DNA of 64,000 nt from assembly GCA_025716815.1 (NCBI GenBank), contig JAIXMN010000009.1:310001-374000 (forward strand). The letters run 5' to 3'. Numbering within the stretch: the first letter of the stretch is position 1; every line of letters begins with the position of its first letter. The DNA is from Dichotomocladium elegans. Taxonomy: Eukaryota; Mucoromycota; Mucoromycetes; Mucorales; Lichtheimiaceae. Position numbers and translations under genes: made by a program. A model generated the notes under the pieces. The model was not told where the DNA came from, ran no database searches, and was given only the letters and a program-made list of their open reading frames with translations. Below are positions 22,553-36,900 of this stretch, in pieces.

Positions 22553-24204
22553 CTAGTAGGATCGGTCATGCGAATGTAGAGATGTTGTAGATGGTGTCTT
22601 GGAAGTGTCATGATGTAAATGATGGTAAACAGTATCATGCGGCTGCATCCAAATGAGTTGGTGCTGTTCAGGATGATGAGGTGTGTCCTCCTGCGGATGT
22701 TTATGAGATCGCAGCTCCCTTGCTTTTGCTGGATCTTGTTGTGGTCGTTGCCGTGGAGGATGGTATCTTCGTGATACAGGGAGTTCATGATTCGCGCTGG
22801 TTGTAACGGGCGCGGAAGGCCTTGATTTGAAGCCGGGGGATTCCGATAGTAGTGACGGCGGTGTTGTTGATTTTGAAGGCTCCCCGACCGATGCCTTATT
22901 GAATATATCACATGAGCAAGTCGGATCGTGATGCGTGCATATGGAGATCATCCCGCTTACTGTTAACAGACAGACAATGTAAAGCTGGCCGAGCGTGGCA
23001 GGCAGAAACAGGTCGGCACCGAGACCACCGCCTAAATACAACCGCGCGTCGAGCACTTGCGAAGATCCATCCGGCCGTTTGAACGCCAGCTTCTCCTTGA
23101 ATGTCTGTGATCCGTTGGCGATACTCAGCAGTACCGATGGCGAATGTGTGACGAAGACGTCGGATGTTGCTGACAAAACTGCCTCGGTTGCTGCTGCTGC
23201 TGCTGCTATAGAGGAGTGAGGAGGGCGTACACTTAACAGACATCGATGCATGCGGGCCAATACGTCGCTACTTTCGGGTGCAATCCATTCATACAGCGAG
23301 CTATGCAGCAGTTCTTGCGGATGAAGCCCGATCATCTCCAGGGATTCATCCGATACGCGTGCACAACGCATATCGAGGGATAAAAATATCTTCAGAAAAT
23401 AAACATAACCCCACACACACACACACACAAACCCTTTTTGAGTAACTGGTAAATAGCAAACTTGGGTGGGTGCGTGCGTTTATCAGAAAAGAAACATTGA
23501 GTAAGAAAACATACAGTCATGATTCGAGGACGCGATCGAGATCCCAAAAGGCAAGCTGGCTCCCTGACCTCTTGCAGATAACCACCTGGTGGCTGAGTCA
23601 TGATGAAGCATGAATGTGCAAAGCCTGGAGCCAGTGCAGGAACCACAGCCATCGCACTGTGTGCGCTACCTGGCGGTATTTGGAAGGCATTCATGCTGCT
23701 ATCGCCGCTGACGATCTGGGCATGCTTCCATGGTGCAGAGGACCGCTGGTCGCGCAGCTTCGGACGGCCTCGTTTCTTATGCTGAATATCGTAACAGCTG
23801 TCTGTCTTACCCGCTGTTATACACCGTTTGCAGGGTCGCGATACTAAGGACGGGAGAGGAGGGGGTCATGAAAGGGTTGGAAAGGCACATTTGGATTTCC
23901 TGCTACTGCTCGGCCGGTCTACTGTACTCACCGTCGCATGCCAGGTGAGCTTTTTTGCAATTTACCTATAAGGGCCGCGTATGCACCCAATCAAATGATG
24001 AGAAACAATGTGGATTGACGTTGGGTAGGTTTTGAAGGGGAGGGGGAAGGCTCTTATCGGGAAACGTACACACGCTGTAGGAACATGTGTTTTGGTAGAC
24101 CGTTTTCTGCCTGTTGTGCCTGGCGATGAAGACGCGCTGGAAGACAGCGATGGTGATGGCTGTGACGGATACGACGAGGGGGTGTGAAATGGATCAAGAT
24201 CCAT
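22553..24204 (-). CDS. Zn2Cys6 transcription factor with PAS domain
   Basis: Fungal binuclear zinc-cluster regulator of the type related to gluconeogenesis activators (Ert1/Rds2/AcuK-like). The cluster is assembled from three exons: 24070-24204 ends TKTHVPTAC, 23932-23965 gives VNCKKAHLACD, and the exon starting at 23843 gives VSRPCKRCITAGKTDSC. Spacing is C-x2-C-x6-C-x5-C-x2-C-x8-C, complete. A basic patch HKKRGRPKLRDQ follows. Further on, a PAS-like region reads RVSDESLEMIGLHPQELL and YEWIAPESSDVL (about 23370-23250), a fold that in related factors senses a ligand or partner. The C-terminus is low-complexity, rich in Pro, Ser, Gln and His, ending near 22553. Exons between 23520 and 23395 and the C-terminal end are less certain. 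N-terminal Ser/Pro richness is typical of activation regions. Confidence 0.8.
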
Positions 24205-25298
24205 GAAATGCGGACTGCGTAAGAAAAGGTTAAAAAAAAAAGAGGGAAAGAAGAAAAGAGGAGTTCACCTTCAGAATGATGTTCTGTCTCTTGGGTAGCA
24301 TGCAGGTGGTTGTGTCACCTCCACATCTGCTCCTTCCCATTTTGAAAGGCAACGGTCCGTGATGATGAGGGACAAATGTGCTTTGTCCTTCTTGAGCGGG
24401 AAATATTCTCAATGGCTCGGGTTTTAGGAGTTTTTATCCACCTTCTGCACGTTATCAACTCCCATTTTCATGCACTCGAACCATTTCACCCTTCGTCCGC
24501 CATGCGATTAGACTCTCTACAAATGAAAGGCGAGAATGCAGACAGAGCCGTCATCATCTCTGCAATCCTCGTCTTCGATATTCTGAGGAGCGACCCCCAA
24601 TTAGAATATCTTCCGAAAGTATTGAGTTGATACATGAGGCCAAGTTTGTTTTTTTTCACACGGTTTGGGCCCTGCGTCTGATGTTTGTAACCATAACAGT
24701 GCTCCATGCTACCCAATTTGGAAAGTCCGCTGGATGGCCATAAAAGCAAATAGGTTGATGTTGAAAACGCAGACAACGTCTGCCTGATCAGATTTAGTGG
24801 TTTGATGCAAAACGTGATACATCGATGTCTCATATCTTCCTGGGCTAAGGCTAGTGTTATTGCTCTGTTGGCAGTCGACTGACGGGATTCACATGCCCGG
24901 AGATAACGTTACGTCTTTCCTGTTCATTAAGTAGCACCTACTCTCTTGTTTAATAGAGTATCCCATCTTTCGCTTCGCAGGTGCCTGAGGAATCGGGTAT
25001 GCTCAACAGTTGCATCTCTTTTTTTATATGATGTGTAGCACACGCAGGGTTGGGATAAATAAATACATTATTACACAGCCACAGGTTTGCGGGGGAGGTC
25101 CCGTCATATCACGTGGTCGATGCAGCTGTCAAGTTGCGAGGTATCAAGCCCACATTGACTCTCTTCATTCCGAATCATGCAAGTCGCGCGTCTTTAGTGA
25201 TCATCACACACGGACAGCGCCCCTCATCGCTGTTCTGCGCATGCATATGTGCTTGTTTTAATGTTTTCAAAAAGTGGACATTACGGGAGCGGTCATTG
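24205..25298. other. Intergenic, no gene supported
   Basis: Upstream region of the zinc-cluster gene plus the 3' flank of the DMAC1-like gene. A few short frames exist (for example 25113-25260 on plus), but none shows a family signature or a plausible start and splice pattern. Confidence 0.4.
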
Positions 25299-25605
25299 CT
25301 ACATTGTCAATCGATAGATGCCTGCAGAAAGAAATACTTTTTGTCCGGAGCACAGTCAACTATCTCTCTGGTTGATTGGCGCCCATGGGTAGAGGAGAAC
25401 TGCTCTCGAACTTACTGACACCGGCAACGCCAACGGCGACTGCACTATTTTGCTTTCCGGCGATCTTTTGCAATTTCGATGCTTCTCGGAGAGCGTAGAT
25501 GCCTAGACCACCAAATGCACCGGCACCCACAATCTTGCAAGAGAAACAGTCCTCATATTTATTCCCGTCCGCTTTCTGCATTTGTTGCTGTTTTTGTTTC
25601 TCCAT
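25299..25605 (-). CDS. DMAC1/TMEM261-like small mitochondrial membrane protein
   Basis: A 70-residue protein with the short conserved block DCFSCKIVGAGAFGGLGIYA, characteristic of the DMAC1 (TMEM261, DUF4536) family. Members are small inner-mitochondrial-membrane proteins connected to assembly of the complex I membrane arm. A Gln/Lys-rich N-terminus (MEKQKQQQMQK) precedes the block. The helix GIYALREASKLQKIAG is followed by AVAVGVAGVSIYRLTM. Two exons: 25416-25605 (donor GTAAG) and a 23-base final exon 25299-25321 (acceptor TGCAG), joined in phase 1 to create Ser. Without this tiny exon the frame would run on into unrelated sequence. If the organism has complex I, this is one of its assembly factors; that is inference from the family. 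Confidence 0.75.
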
Positions 25606-26949
25606 GGTAAAAAGACTTGAAAAAAGAAGTTCACCGTTTCGCGGTCAATTTGTTCTTGTTTAGGGAAAAAACGCGTCATTGTCGTTACACACGATCAGAG
25701 AATTCTGCAGTTTGGATGACCATTTTCCCGGCGGTCTCTCCGCCCGGAAACCCTTCGTTATTCCTTCAGGACTGGCTTCCACCTCCCCCTTTGAGGGACG
25801 GTCTTTACAAGGCTTGACAGTGCGTTGCTGGATCCACTTTGCCAGCTGCGCACGCATTATCAGGACCTCGTCTGGCGGTTCGACAAAGACATGGAAAACC
25901 TTCAATGCTCAGGCACTTGTCGACCACCTGCATCAGGTCACGGATCCCATCTTTCTCGTCCGCTTGTGAACCACAGGCACCCATTCTAACAAGTTGAATT
26001 CCAACGAGTCATTTTCTTTCAGACGATGCGGTATATAAAGCTTCTATCTCAACTTTTCTGGTATCAATTGCTATGGTATTATCTTGAAATGCCGTCCAAC
26101 AAATGAGGTGCTTGAAAGCCGTAAACAAGTAACCAACATTTCCTCATCAACGACATGGCTTTCCCATCGTGAAAAATTAGATTGTTCGATTCACAATGTA
26201 AAAACGTGCAAAGGAGAAAGAGTTAAAAAAGAAGAGATGGAAGCGACATCTTTCTGTGGATGCGTGTGACGTTCGATACATAATCACTATTCGACAAAGC
26301 TGGTTCCTCAACCAAGACTCTCTTCCATCTTCTCATCCGATATGATCACTGTAACATTAGTGCAACATTGTGGTGTTTTTAGTTGTCTTGTAATGTGGAC
26401 AGTAAGAATACGATGGAACTCGTGGATATCTTTAGCTAGTATTTATATGATTTATGGAAGAGATCCTAATTAGGCCAACTGGATATCCCGTCTTGATGCG
26501 GGTACTCTGAGATAGTAGCACTATTACAAATAAGGTGCTCGTGTGTATAGACTATGTGTCTTTGCTCCATTCAGACCACCCCCATGTCGGTAAAACTTCA
26601 TAAAATCCTAGTGGGAGAAAAATAAAGAACAAGACTGTGGAAATGAATCTACTGTAGTCGTAGCGCGCTGACATGAATCATGGAAGAGAAGAGATTCGAT
26701 ACACCCTTCTGCTTCTCTCTCTCTCTCTCTCTCCCTGCCACCAGTCTCCGGGGGGGGGAAGACTTATTATCAATCTTCTTTTACCTCTTCGTCCCCGTGA
26801 TGGCATATTTCAATCCAACAGATGCGAAACCTTTTTATCTGTTGATAGATAGTTGTATATTTGGAAAATAAAGTAATATTTTATGTTGGATGAATGGTGG
26901 ACGATAAAGTATGGGTGCTGGAAGTGATGATAGTGGTAATGGACTCCAT
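25606..26949. other. Intergenic between DMAC1-like and RPT3
   Basis: The piece 25660-25970 is open on both strands and could hide a short exon on either, but neither reading shows a recognisable motif. The rest (26000-26949) is AT-rich, and I see no gene. Confidence 0.4.
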
Positions 26950-28401
<1,452 letters not shown>

Positions 28402-28897
28402 GGCGCTTGAAGAGAAAATAAGTAGGGGGAGGGGACGCGTGTTCTGTTGTAAGCAGGAGAGCGGGAATAATTCCACCCATAACAAGCCCTGTATGCAATG
28501 AAATCCGACGTGGGCGGCAGTGCGAGACAAAAATGTTTGGACTGTACAGAAGACTATCAATGGATTGCCCAAACTAAAAGTGAAAGATGTTTTTATTCTA
28601 GTCGCGGTAAGGTGAATCTCCTGCTAACGCAGGCTCTCATAACGAGAACGATAAAATTTGGCTTGGTTCAGACCATCCTAATGAGGCCATTTGAGAACTG
28701 GAAACAGCTGCATATCTCTCTCTCTATGGAGAAGCTTGTGTGCTTGGCAGATGATTTTATCCCGCTCTATCTAGATATCCTCGCCAACAGGACCATGGAT
28801 ATGGAGTACCATTCTTAGATAACGGAATGATTCGATTGCCTCGCTTATTCTGTTTTCGGAAATTCCCTTTTCTTCTTCTTTTCCTTCCCCTGCGGCA
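28402..28897. promoter_or_regulatory. Shared divergent promoter region, RPT3 and RTG2-like
   Basis: The only space between two head-to-head genes. No proteasome-associated control element could be identified with certainty by eye. Confidence 0.4.
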
Positions 28898-30693
28898 ATG
28901 ACAACTGTGCCTAACGAAGCGCCATTTGCTGTGGTGGACATGGGCTCCAATGGCATACGCTTTGGCATTGTCAGTGCGCTTGCGCGCCACTTGCCTGTGT
29001 CGTACGAGGAGCGAGCGCCCATTTCGCTTTTTGATGCTCAAGGCTCGGATCGCGTTATACCCGAGGAGACGATCGCCGAGGTGATCACGACCTTTAGGCG
29101 ATACAAGATGTTATGCGCTCAAGCTGGTGTGGCGCCAGAGAATGTAAAGGTGATTGCGACCGAGGCTACACGGCTTGCAGCGAATGGCCAGGACTTCATG
29201 AGTCGGATCCATGAAGCTACTGGTTGGACTGTTAGGTTGCTATCGAAGGAAGAGGAGGCTCTTATATCTGCGGCGGGCATCGTAGGTAAATTATCGAAGG
29301 ATATCGATGATGATGAGGAATAAGCAAGTAAAGCGCAAAAGTATAATGCATATATATATATATATATATAGGCACATTCTACAGAGTGAACGGGCTGACC
29401 ATGGACCTTGGCGGCGGATCGTTCGAGCTCAGCTATGTTCACGACAAGGACGGATCCATCAACCGATCCGAAGCTCCCGTGTCGCTTCCCTTTGGTGCAG
29501 CTGCGCTCAAACGGCGTCTTGAGGAATGCGAGACGGACGCAGACCGCAAAGCGCTTTACGACGCGATCGTCGCAAGCATCCGCACGTCCCTTGAACAGAT
29601 CAAGGTACCTGCGAGCCTAGCCGCAGAAAATGATGGCCAGGATGGTTATACCATCTATATGAGCGGCGGTGGCTTCCGTGCGCTCGGCTACTTGTCCATG
29701 AACGCCGAGAATTCCGTGAGTAGCGACAGACAATTCACGAGCTACGTTCTCCCGATCATCAGCGGTTATTGCATCTCGGGCAAGGAGCTGTCCCGTCTGG
29801 CAAAGAAGCACAAGGACACGCCGGTCTGCAAGGCAGTCAAGGCACTCACAGGGTTCCGAGTCTCCAAACGCCGCGCAAGTATGCTGCCTGCCGTGTGCTT
29901 TCTCGTATCGGCCATGATGCAGGTCATCCCAATCCACCGCGTGTTTTTCAGCGAAGGTGGAGTGCGGCAGGGCCTATGCTATACCCTGTTATCGCTTGAG
30001 GAGCAGCGCAAAGATCCATTGCTTGAGGGCGTCAAAGCCCATGCGGCCAGGTCGTCCTACGCTCTGTCTTCGAGCGAATTTGAGGCAACCCTTGCGATCC
30101 TGACGACTGCCATCCCAGCTGCCTATCTTGATCCGAAACATCCACTCCAGCTCCATCGCCTTCTGCCCGTTGCCATCCATCTCGCTAACCTGACAACCCA
30201 CTATCCAAAAGAAACCCGCGCTTATGTTTCATTCCACATGCCCCTGGCAAATGGCGCCCTTGCTAACATCCCAGGCGTCTCCCATACCGAGCGCTGCGCC
30301 CTGGCTCTCCTGCTGACGTACCGACAGGGCGGCCAGGTTCCCGACAGGTTCTTCAGGACCGTACAAAAGATGCTTGGCCGTCATGAAGTTGCGCTTTGTC
30401 GGTACGTCGGTCGGCTGATGGAGCTCGTATTCAGCATCTCGCCCCTCAACCCTGGCTGCGGAATGCTTGAGAGCGGCATCAGCTTTTCTGTTGAACAACG
30501 TGTTTTGGATGATCCGCTTTATCCTGCTACCCACCTTACCATCCGCCTCTGTCCTACTGTTTCTCCCCTCGCTGAAGCGCCTGCCATCAAGGCCATCATG
30601 GAGAATTTGTGCGACACAAAAGCTAATGCGGCTGCTACATCGAATACCCTCTTTTCCATCACCATTGAAAGATCAACTGTAGAAAAAGAATAA
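28898..30693 (+). CDS. RTG2: Ppx/GppA phosphatase-fold protein, Rtg2-like
   Basis: Member of the ASKHA exopolyphosphatase/guanosine pentaphosphatase fold, of the fungal Rtg2 type that conveys mitochondrial retrograde signals. The first phosphate motif is FAVVDMGSNGIRFGIV (residues about 10-25). The second is LTMDLGGGSFELSYV in exon 2. A third conserved glycine-rich element is IYMSGGGFRALGYLSM. Exon 1 is 28898-29285 and exon 2 is 29372-30693, joined in phase 1 (GTAG|GTAAAT to ATATAG|GC). The intron ends in about 14 TA repeats. The product has 569 residues, close to yeast Rtg2 length, and the HD-like C-terminal half is present. Whether it hydrolyses polyphosphate or acts only as a sensor cannot be told from the sequence. 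Confidence 0.88.
29347..29370 (+). repeat. (TA)n microsatellite at the 3' end of an intron
   Basis: About a dozen TA units run directly into the AG acceptor of the Rtg2-like gene, where a pyrimidine tract is normally found. Confidence 0.85.
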
Positions 30694-30984
30694 GATAGAC
30701 TATTAGGCATCTATCATGTAAGCTATGTATGAAAAGGACGCATAAGAATCAGCGCGTGTAATGGGATCTATATACACCTCTAAAAAAGCGGAATTGGTTC
30801 TCCAAGTTATTCAAGTCGGAAAGCATGATTAAGATAAAAAAGAAGTCAAACAAGAAACACACTTTAATCGAATCGACAAGTACATACATCAAAGGACTAT
30901 AAAAATAACAAAAACAACAACAAGAGCTGAAGGAGAAGATAAGCATATACAGAGAATACATACATATGTAGTGATGCATTTAAA

Positions 30985-33900
30985 TTATCGGCTTGCAAAC
31001 TTCTTGATTGCTGCAATCAGTTCGGGGAATCGGAGCGGCTTTGTTACGTATTCATCCTGAGAGCAAACGTTTTATGGATCAAACCGTCAGGAATTCCTTC
31101 TCTATTCCTCCCACCTTCTCCCCCCCCAAAAAAAACAGATACTTACCATGCCTGCATTAAGGCATTTCTCACGATCGCCTATCATGGCGTGCGCCGTCAG
31201 CGCAATGATGGGAATATGAGCATCGGTTCCCGAGGCACGCTCGATTTCGCGTATCTGTTGAGTAGCCTCAAATCCGCCCATAACAGGCATCTGGACATCC
31301 ATCAATATCAAGTCGAATGATTTAGTCTGGAACGCTTCTACGGCAAGTTGGCCATTGGATACAATATGGACATGGTGACCGAACTTCTCCAGTATGCGAA
31401 CCGCTAGCTTCTGGTTGACCGGGTTGTCTTCAGCCAGCAAGACCTCCAGCGCAGCCGGTTTGGCCGCATCGTTTGGCAATGCAACATGATTTTCAAGCGC
31501 AGGCAAAAGAGCACTCATCAAGTCGGTGTTGCTGATTGGTGAGTTAACGCAGCTCGTGATACCAAGATCGATACAGAGCTTCATGTTGAGCGGGTGAACA
31601 TCAGGTGTGATAAGTACTATGGGCGTGAATCGCAAATGGACGATCTCTCGGATCCGCTCAGCGTGCACCATTTTGTCGACGATCAATGCGTCAAAGAGAG
31701 GGACATGATCCTTACGGCCTGCGTTACCGGCATTTGCCGTCTCGGTTGCTTCTTTGATGCTATGTACCTTGACGGGATTCAGACCGAGTTCGCAGATCTG
31801 GCTCATCAATGTGGATCCGCTGCCAGGCGTCTCCAGGTATAGCACTCGGCAGCCCTTGAAGCGAGCCAGCTTTTCGCGAGTCTCTTGCTCCGTGAGATAA
31901 TGCCGACGTAGATGAACCGTAAAATAAAATTCGGAACCACGGCCATACGTGGATTCCACCCAGATTCTACCACCCATAAGCTGTACAAAATGCTTCGAGA
32001 TAGACAGGCCTAAACCTGTACCTCCGTACTGCCGGCTAATCATGCTACATTAAAAAACAGCGCTTTTCAACAGTATTCGATGTCTGACTTACGTGATGCC
32101 ACCATCCGCTTGTGCAAATGTATCAAAGATTGCGTCAAGTTTATCTGCTGGAATGCCAATACCAGTGTCGCTTACACAAAGCTCGACCTTGACATCATCT
32201 CCGTTCATTTCAATGGCTCGGGTCTTGAGGACAACCTCACCCTGGTTGGTGAACTTCACAGCATTGCCGATCAGGTTAGTAATCACCTGGCACAACCGGA
32301 AAGGGTCACCAAGAAGCTGATCGGGTATGGCATTGTCGACATTATAGATCAAGTCGAGTTTCTTCTGATTCGCTTTGACTGCTAACGTCTTCAGGACAGA
32401 GAAGATGGCCGATCGAAGCGAGAAGGGAATGGACTCCACCGTCATTCGACCGGCCTCGATCTTGGAGATATCCAGAATATCATCAATAATTGTCAAAAGA
32501 CTGTTGGAAAGACTCGAGACAATCATGAGGTTCTCGCGCTGCTGTCTTGACAATTCGGTTTCAAGCGTCAGCGATGTCATGCCAATAATACCATTCATCG
32601 GTGTACGGATCTCATGGCTCATATTGGCCAAAAACTCGCTTTTGCTTCGGTTGGCGAGTTCAGCAGCCTCCTTGGCAAGTCTATTTTTCTGGAGGGCGTC
32701 TCGCAGCGAGGCAACCATTTGATTGATCTTTGTCTTGAGCGAGTCCATTTCGCCCGAAGCTTCAACCGTGATCAGGCGCGAAAAATCATTTTCGGTCGCC
32801 GACGCTGAAATCTGGGCGAACGCACGGACCTGAGTTGTCAAATTCGAAGCCATGGTGTTGACATTGCTCGTGATTTCCCTCCAGACGCCTTCTACATCTT
32901 CGACTTCGGCTTGGACCCCGAGCTTGCCTTCCGTGCCGACTTCACGTGCTACACGTGTCACTTCGGACGCGAAGGAACTAAGCTGATCCACCATCGTATT
33001 TATCGTGTGCTTCAGCTCTGCAATCTCACCATGCACCTCGACCTCGATCTTCTTGGACAGGTCTCCTTGGGCGACCGCTTTACACACCGCAGCAATCGAT
33101 CTGAGCTGGTCTGTGAGGTTGCTGGCCATCAGGTTGACACTGTCAGTCAAATCCTTCCAGGTACCGTCTACGCCAATGATAGTCGCCTGGCCACCTAACA
33201 TGCCCTCAGTACCGACCTGTCGAGCAACCCGCGTTACCTCGGCAGCGAAGACACGTAGCTGGTCCACCATGGAATTGACAGTATCCCTTCGATAAGGAGG
33301 GAATAGATTGAGTCACTATTATATTCTACTTGCCATGTAGCTATCCGAACTTACTTTAATTCCAAGATTTCTCCCTGTACCTCGACCACAATCTTCCGAG
33401 ACAAGTCTCCCTTTGCCACAGCCGTCGTCACTGTTGCAATCGAACGCACCTGAGTCGTGAGATTGCCGGCCATCATGTTAACATTATCTGTCAGGTCTTT
33501 CCACGTCCCGGCAACGCCCTGGACAATCGCCTGGCCGCCCAGTTTGCCTTCTGTACCGACTTCTCGAGCTACGCGGGTCACTTCAGTTGAAAATACGCGG
33601 AGCTGATCCACCATGTCGTTCACTGTATTCTTGAGATCTAGGATCTCGCCGCGGGTCTCAACATCGATTTTTTTGCTCAAGTCGCCGTTCGCTACTGCCT
33701 TCGTGACCTCTGCTATTGAACGCACTTGGGTTGTTAAATTGGCTGCCATGATATTGACATTGTCGGTCAGCTCGTTCCAAGTGCCAGCTACGCCCTTCAC
33801 CACAGCCTGTCCACCCAGCCTTCCCTCAGTGCCGACTTCTTTGGAGACTCGGGTGACTTCAGATGCAAATACACGGAGTTGATCCACCATGTCATTTACG

Positions 33901-36900
33901 ATATTCTTTAGCTCCAGGATCTCGCCACCACTGACGACCTCAATCTTCTTCGACAGATCACCGAGGGCAACTGCCTTGGTGACCTCAGCAATCGAACGCA
34001 CTTGATTTGTCAAGTTGGCTGCCATGATGTTCACATTATCTGTGAGCTCGTACCATGTTCCAGCAACGCCACGTACGACTGCCTGGCCACCTAGCTTGCC
34101 CTCTGTTCCGACTTCTTTTGATACACGTGTGACCTCCGAAGCGAAAATGCGCAGTTGATCCACCATGTCGTTAACAATGTTTTTCAGTTCCAAAATCTCG
34201 CCCCGAGTCTCGACCTCGATCTTTTTCGACAGATCGCCAAGCGCCACTGCCTTGGTGACCTGCGCGATGGAGCGCACTTGTGTCGTCAGGTTAGCTGCCA
34301 TCGTGTTGACGTTGTCCGTCAGATCTTTCCAGGTGCCCGCCACGTCTTCGACCATGGCTTGCCCTCCCAGTTTGCCTTCCGTGCCAACTTCTTTTGATAC
34401 ACGTGTGACCTCTGAAGCAAAAATGCGCAGTTGATCCACCATGTCGTTAACAATGTTTTTCAGTTCCAAAATCTCGCCCCGAGTCTCGACCTCGATCTTT
34501 TTCGACAGATCGCCAAGCGCCACTGCCTTGGTGACCTGCGCGATGGAGCGCACTTGTGTCGTCAGGTTAGCTGCCATCGTGTTGACGTTGTCCGTCAGAT
34601 CTTTCCAGGTGCCCGCCACGTCTTCGACCATGGCTTGCCCTCCCAGTTTGCCTTCCGTGCCGACTTCCTTTGAAACTCGAGTCACCTCTGCAGCAAACAC
34701 GCGAAGCTGATCCACCATATTGTTGACAGTATTCTTCAAGTCAAGAATCTCGCCACGCGTCTCGACGTCAATCTTTTTGGATAAGTCGCCGTTGGCTACG
34801 GCCTTTGTGACCTCAGCAATCGACCGTACCTGTGTTGTCAAGTTCGCCGCCATAGTGTTGACGTTGTCGGTCAAGTCCATCCAGGTACCTGCCACACCAT
34901 TGACGACCGCCTGACCACCGAGATTGCCATCGGTACCGACTTCGCGGGACACTCGAGTCACTTCAGAGGCGAACACGCGGAGCTGGTCGACCATGTTGTT
35001 TACAATATTTTTCAAGTCGAGGATCTCGCCTCGAGTTTCGACTTCAATTTTCTTTGACAAGTCGCCGTTTGCAACTGCTTTTGTAACCTCGGCAATGGAT
35101 CGCACCTGGGTTGTCAAATTTGCGGCCATCAAATTGACATTGTCAGTCAGTTCGTTCCAGGTGCCTGCAACGCCTTGCACGACCGCCTGTCCGCCAAGCT
35201 TTCCCTCAGTGCCGACTTCTTTTGACACGCGCGTTACTTCTGAAGCAAAGATACGCAGCTGGTCAACCATGTTATTCACAATATTCTTCAGCTCCAATAT
35301 CTCGCCACCACTTTCGACTTCGATCTTCTTGGACAGATCTCCCAGGGCGACTGCTTTGGTTACTTCGGCAATGGACCGCACCTGGTCCGTCAGATTGGCA
35401 GCCATGATATTTACGTTGCTTGTCAACTCTTGCCAAGTTCCAGCCACTCCTTGCACCACAGCTTGCCCGCCCAGTTTGCCTTCTGTGCCGACCTCCTTTG
35501 ACACACGCGTCACTTCTGCTGCAAATACCCGTAACTGGCTCACCATGTTGTTCACTGTATTCTTCAGGTCGAGTATTTCTCCGCGTGTTTCGACTTCGAT
35601 CTTTTTGGATAAGTCGCCATTTGCAACTGCTTTCGTCACTTGAGCAATAGATCGAACCTGCGTCGTTAGGTTGGCCGCCATGGTATTGACATTATCTGTC
35701 AAATCCATCCAGGTTCCGGCGACACCTTGGACAACGGCTTGACCGCCGAGCTTGCCTTCGGTACCGACCTCTCGAGCTACTCGCGTTACTTCAGAGGCAA
35801 ATACGCGCAGTTGATCGACCATGTTATTGACGATGTTCTTGAGTTCTAGGATCTCACCGCCGCTTTCAACTTCAATTTTCTTTGACAGGTCGCCATGGGC
35901 GACCGCCTTGGTGACTTCAGCAATCGAGCGGACTTGATTGGTGAGATTGGCCGCCATCTGGTTCACATTGTCTGTGAGCTCGTGCCACGTGCCTGCAACG
36001 CCTTGAACCATGGCTTGGCCACCGAGTTTGCCTTCGGTACCGACTTCTTTGGATACACGCGTTACTTCGGATGCAAAGATACGCAACTGATCGACCATAT
36101 TATTCACAATATTCTTGAGCTCCAAAATTTCGCCACCACTCTCAACTTCAATCTTTTTGGAAAGGTCACCCAGCGCTACAGCTTTGGTCACCTCCGCAAT
36201 GGACCGCACCTGGTCTGTCAGATTGGCAGCCATGATATTCACATTGCTTGTCAACTCCTGCCACGTGCCAGCCACACCTTGTACTACAGCCTGGCCACCC
36301 AGCTTGCCCTCTGTACCGACTTCCTTTGAGACACGGGTCACTTCAGAGGCGAAGACACGTAGCTGGTCTACCATGTTATTGACGATATTCTTCAGTTCTA
36401 GGATCTCACCGCGCGTTTCGACCTCGATCTTTTTGGACAGGTCACCGTTTGCAACGGCCTTTGTGACTTCAGCAATCGATCGCACCTGTGTTGTGAGATT
36501 GGCGGCCATCTGGTTCACGTTGTCCGTAAGATCCATCCATGTGCCATCGACATTGGGCACAAGGGCTTGGCCACCGAGCTTCCCGTCTGTGCCAACCTCC
36601 TTGGCCACGCGCGTTACCTCAGCAGCAAAGACATTGAGCTGGTCAACCATATTATTGACCGTATTTTTGAGATCAAGGATCTCACCCTGAGTCTCGACGT
36701 CGATTTTTTTGGATAAATCGCCCTTTGCGACGGCTTTGGTGACCTGTGCAATGGATCGTACTTGGGTTGTAAGGTTGGCAGCCATGGTGTTCACATTATC
36801 CGTCAAGCCCTTCCAAGTGCCGCTCACGCTCGGGACAATTGCTTCACCTCCTAGTTTGCCCTCGGTACCGACTTCGCGGGCGACACGTGTGACCTCGGAA

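Noticed and set aside
24376..24630. Plus-strand frame of 84 codons between the zinc-cluster and DMAC1-like genes
   Set aside because: No homology features, no leader, and no joining exons seen.
25660..25970. Open frames on both strands upstream of the DMAC1-like gene
   Set aside because: Neither strand shows a motif or splice logic that would favour it.
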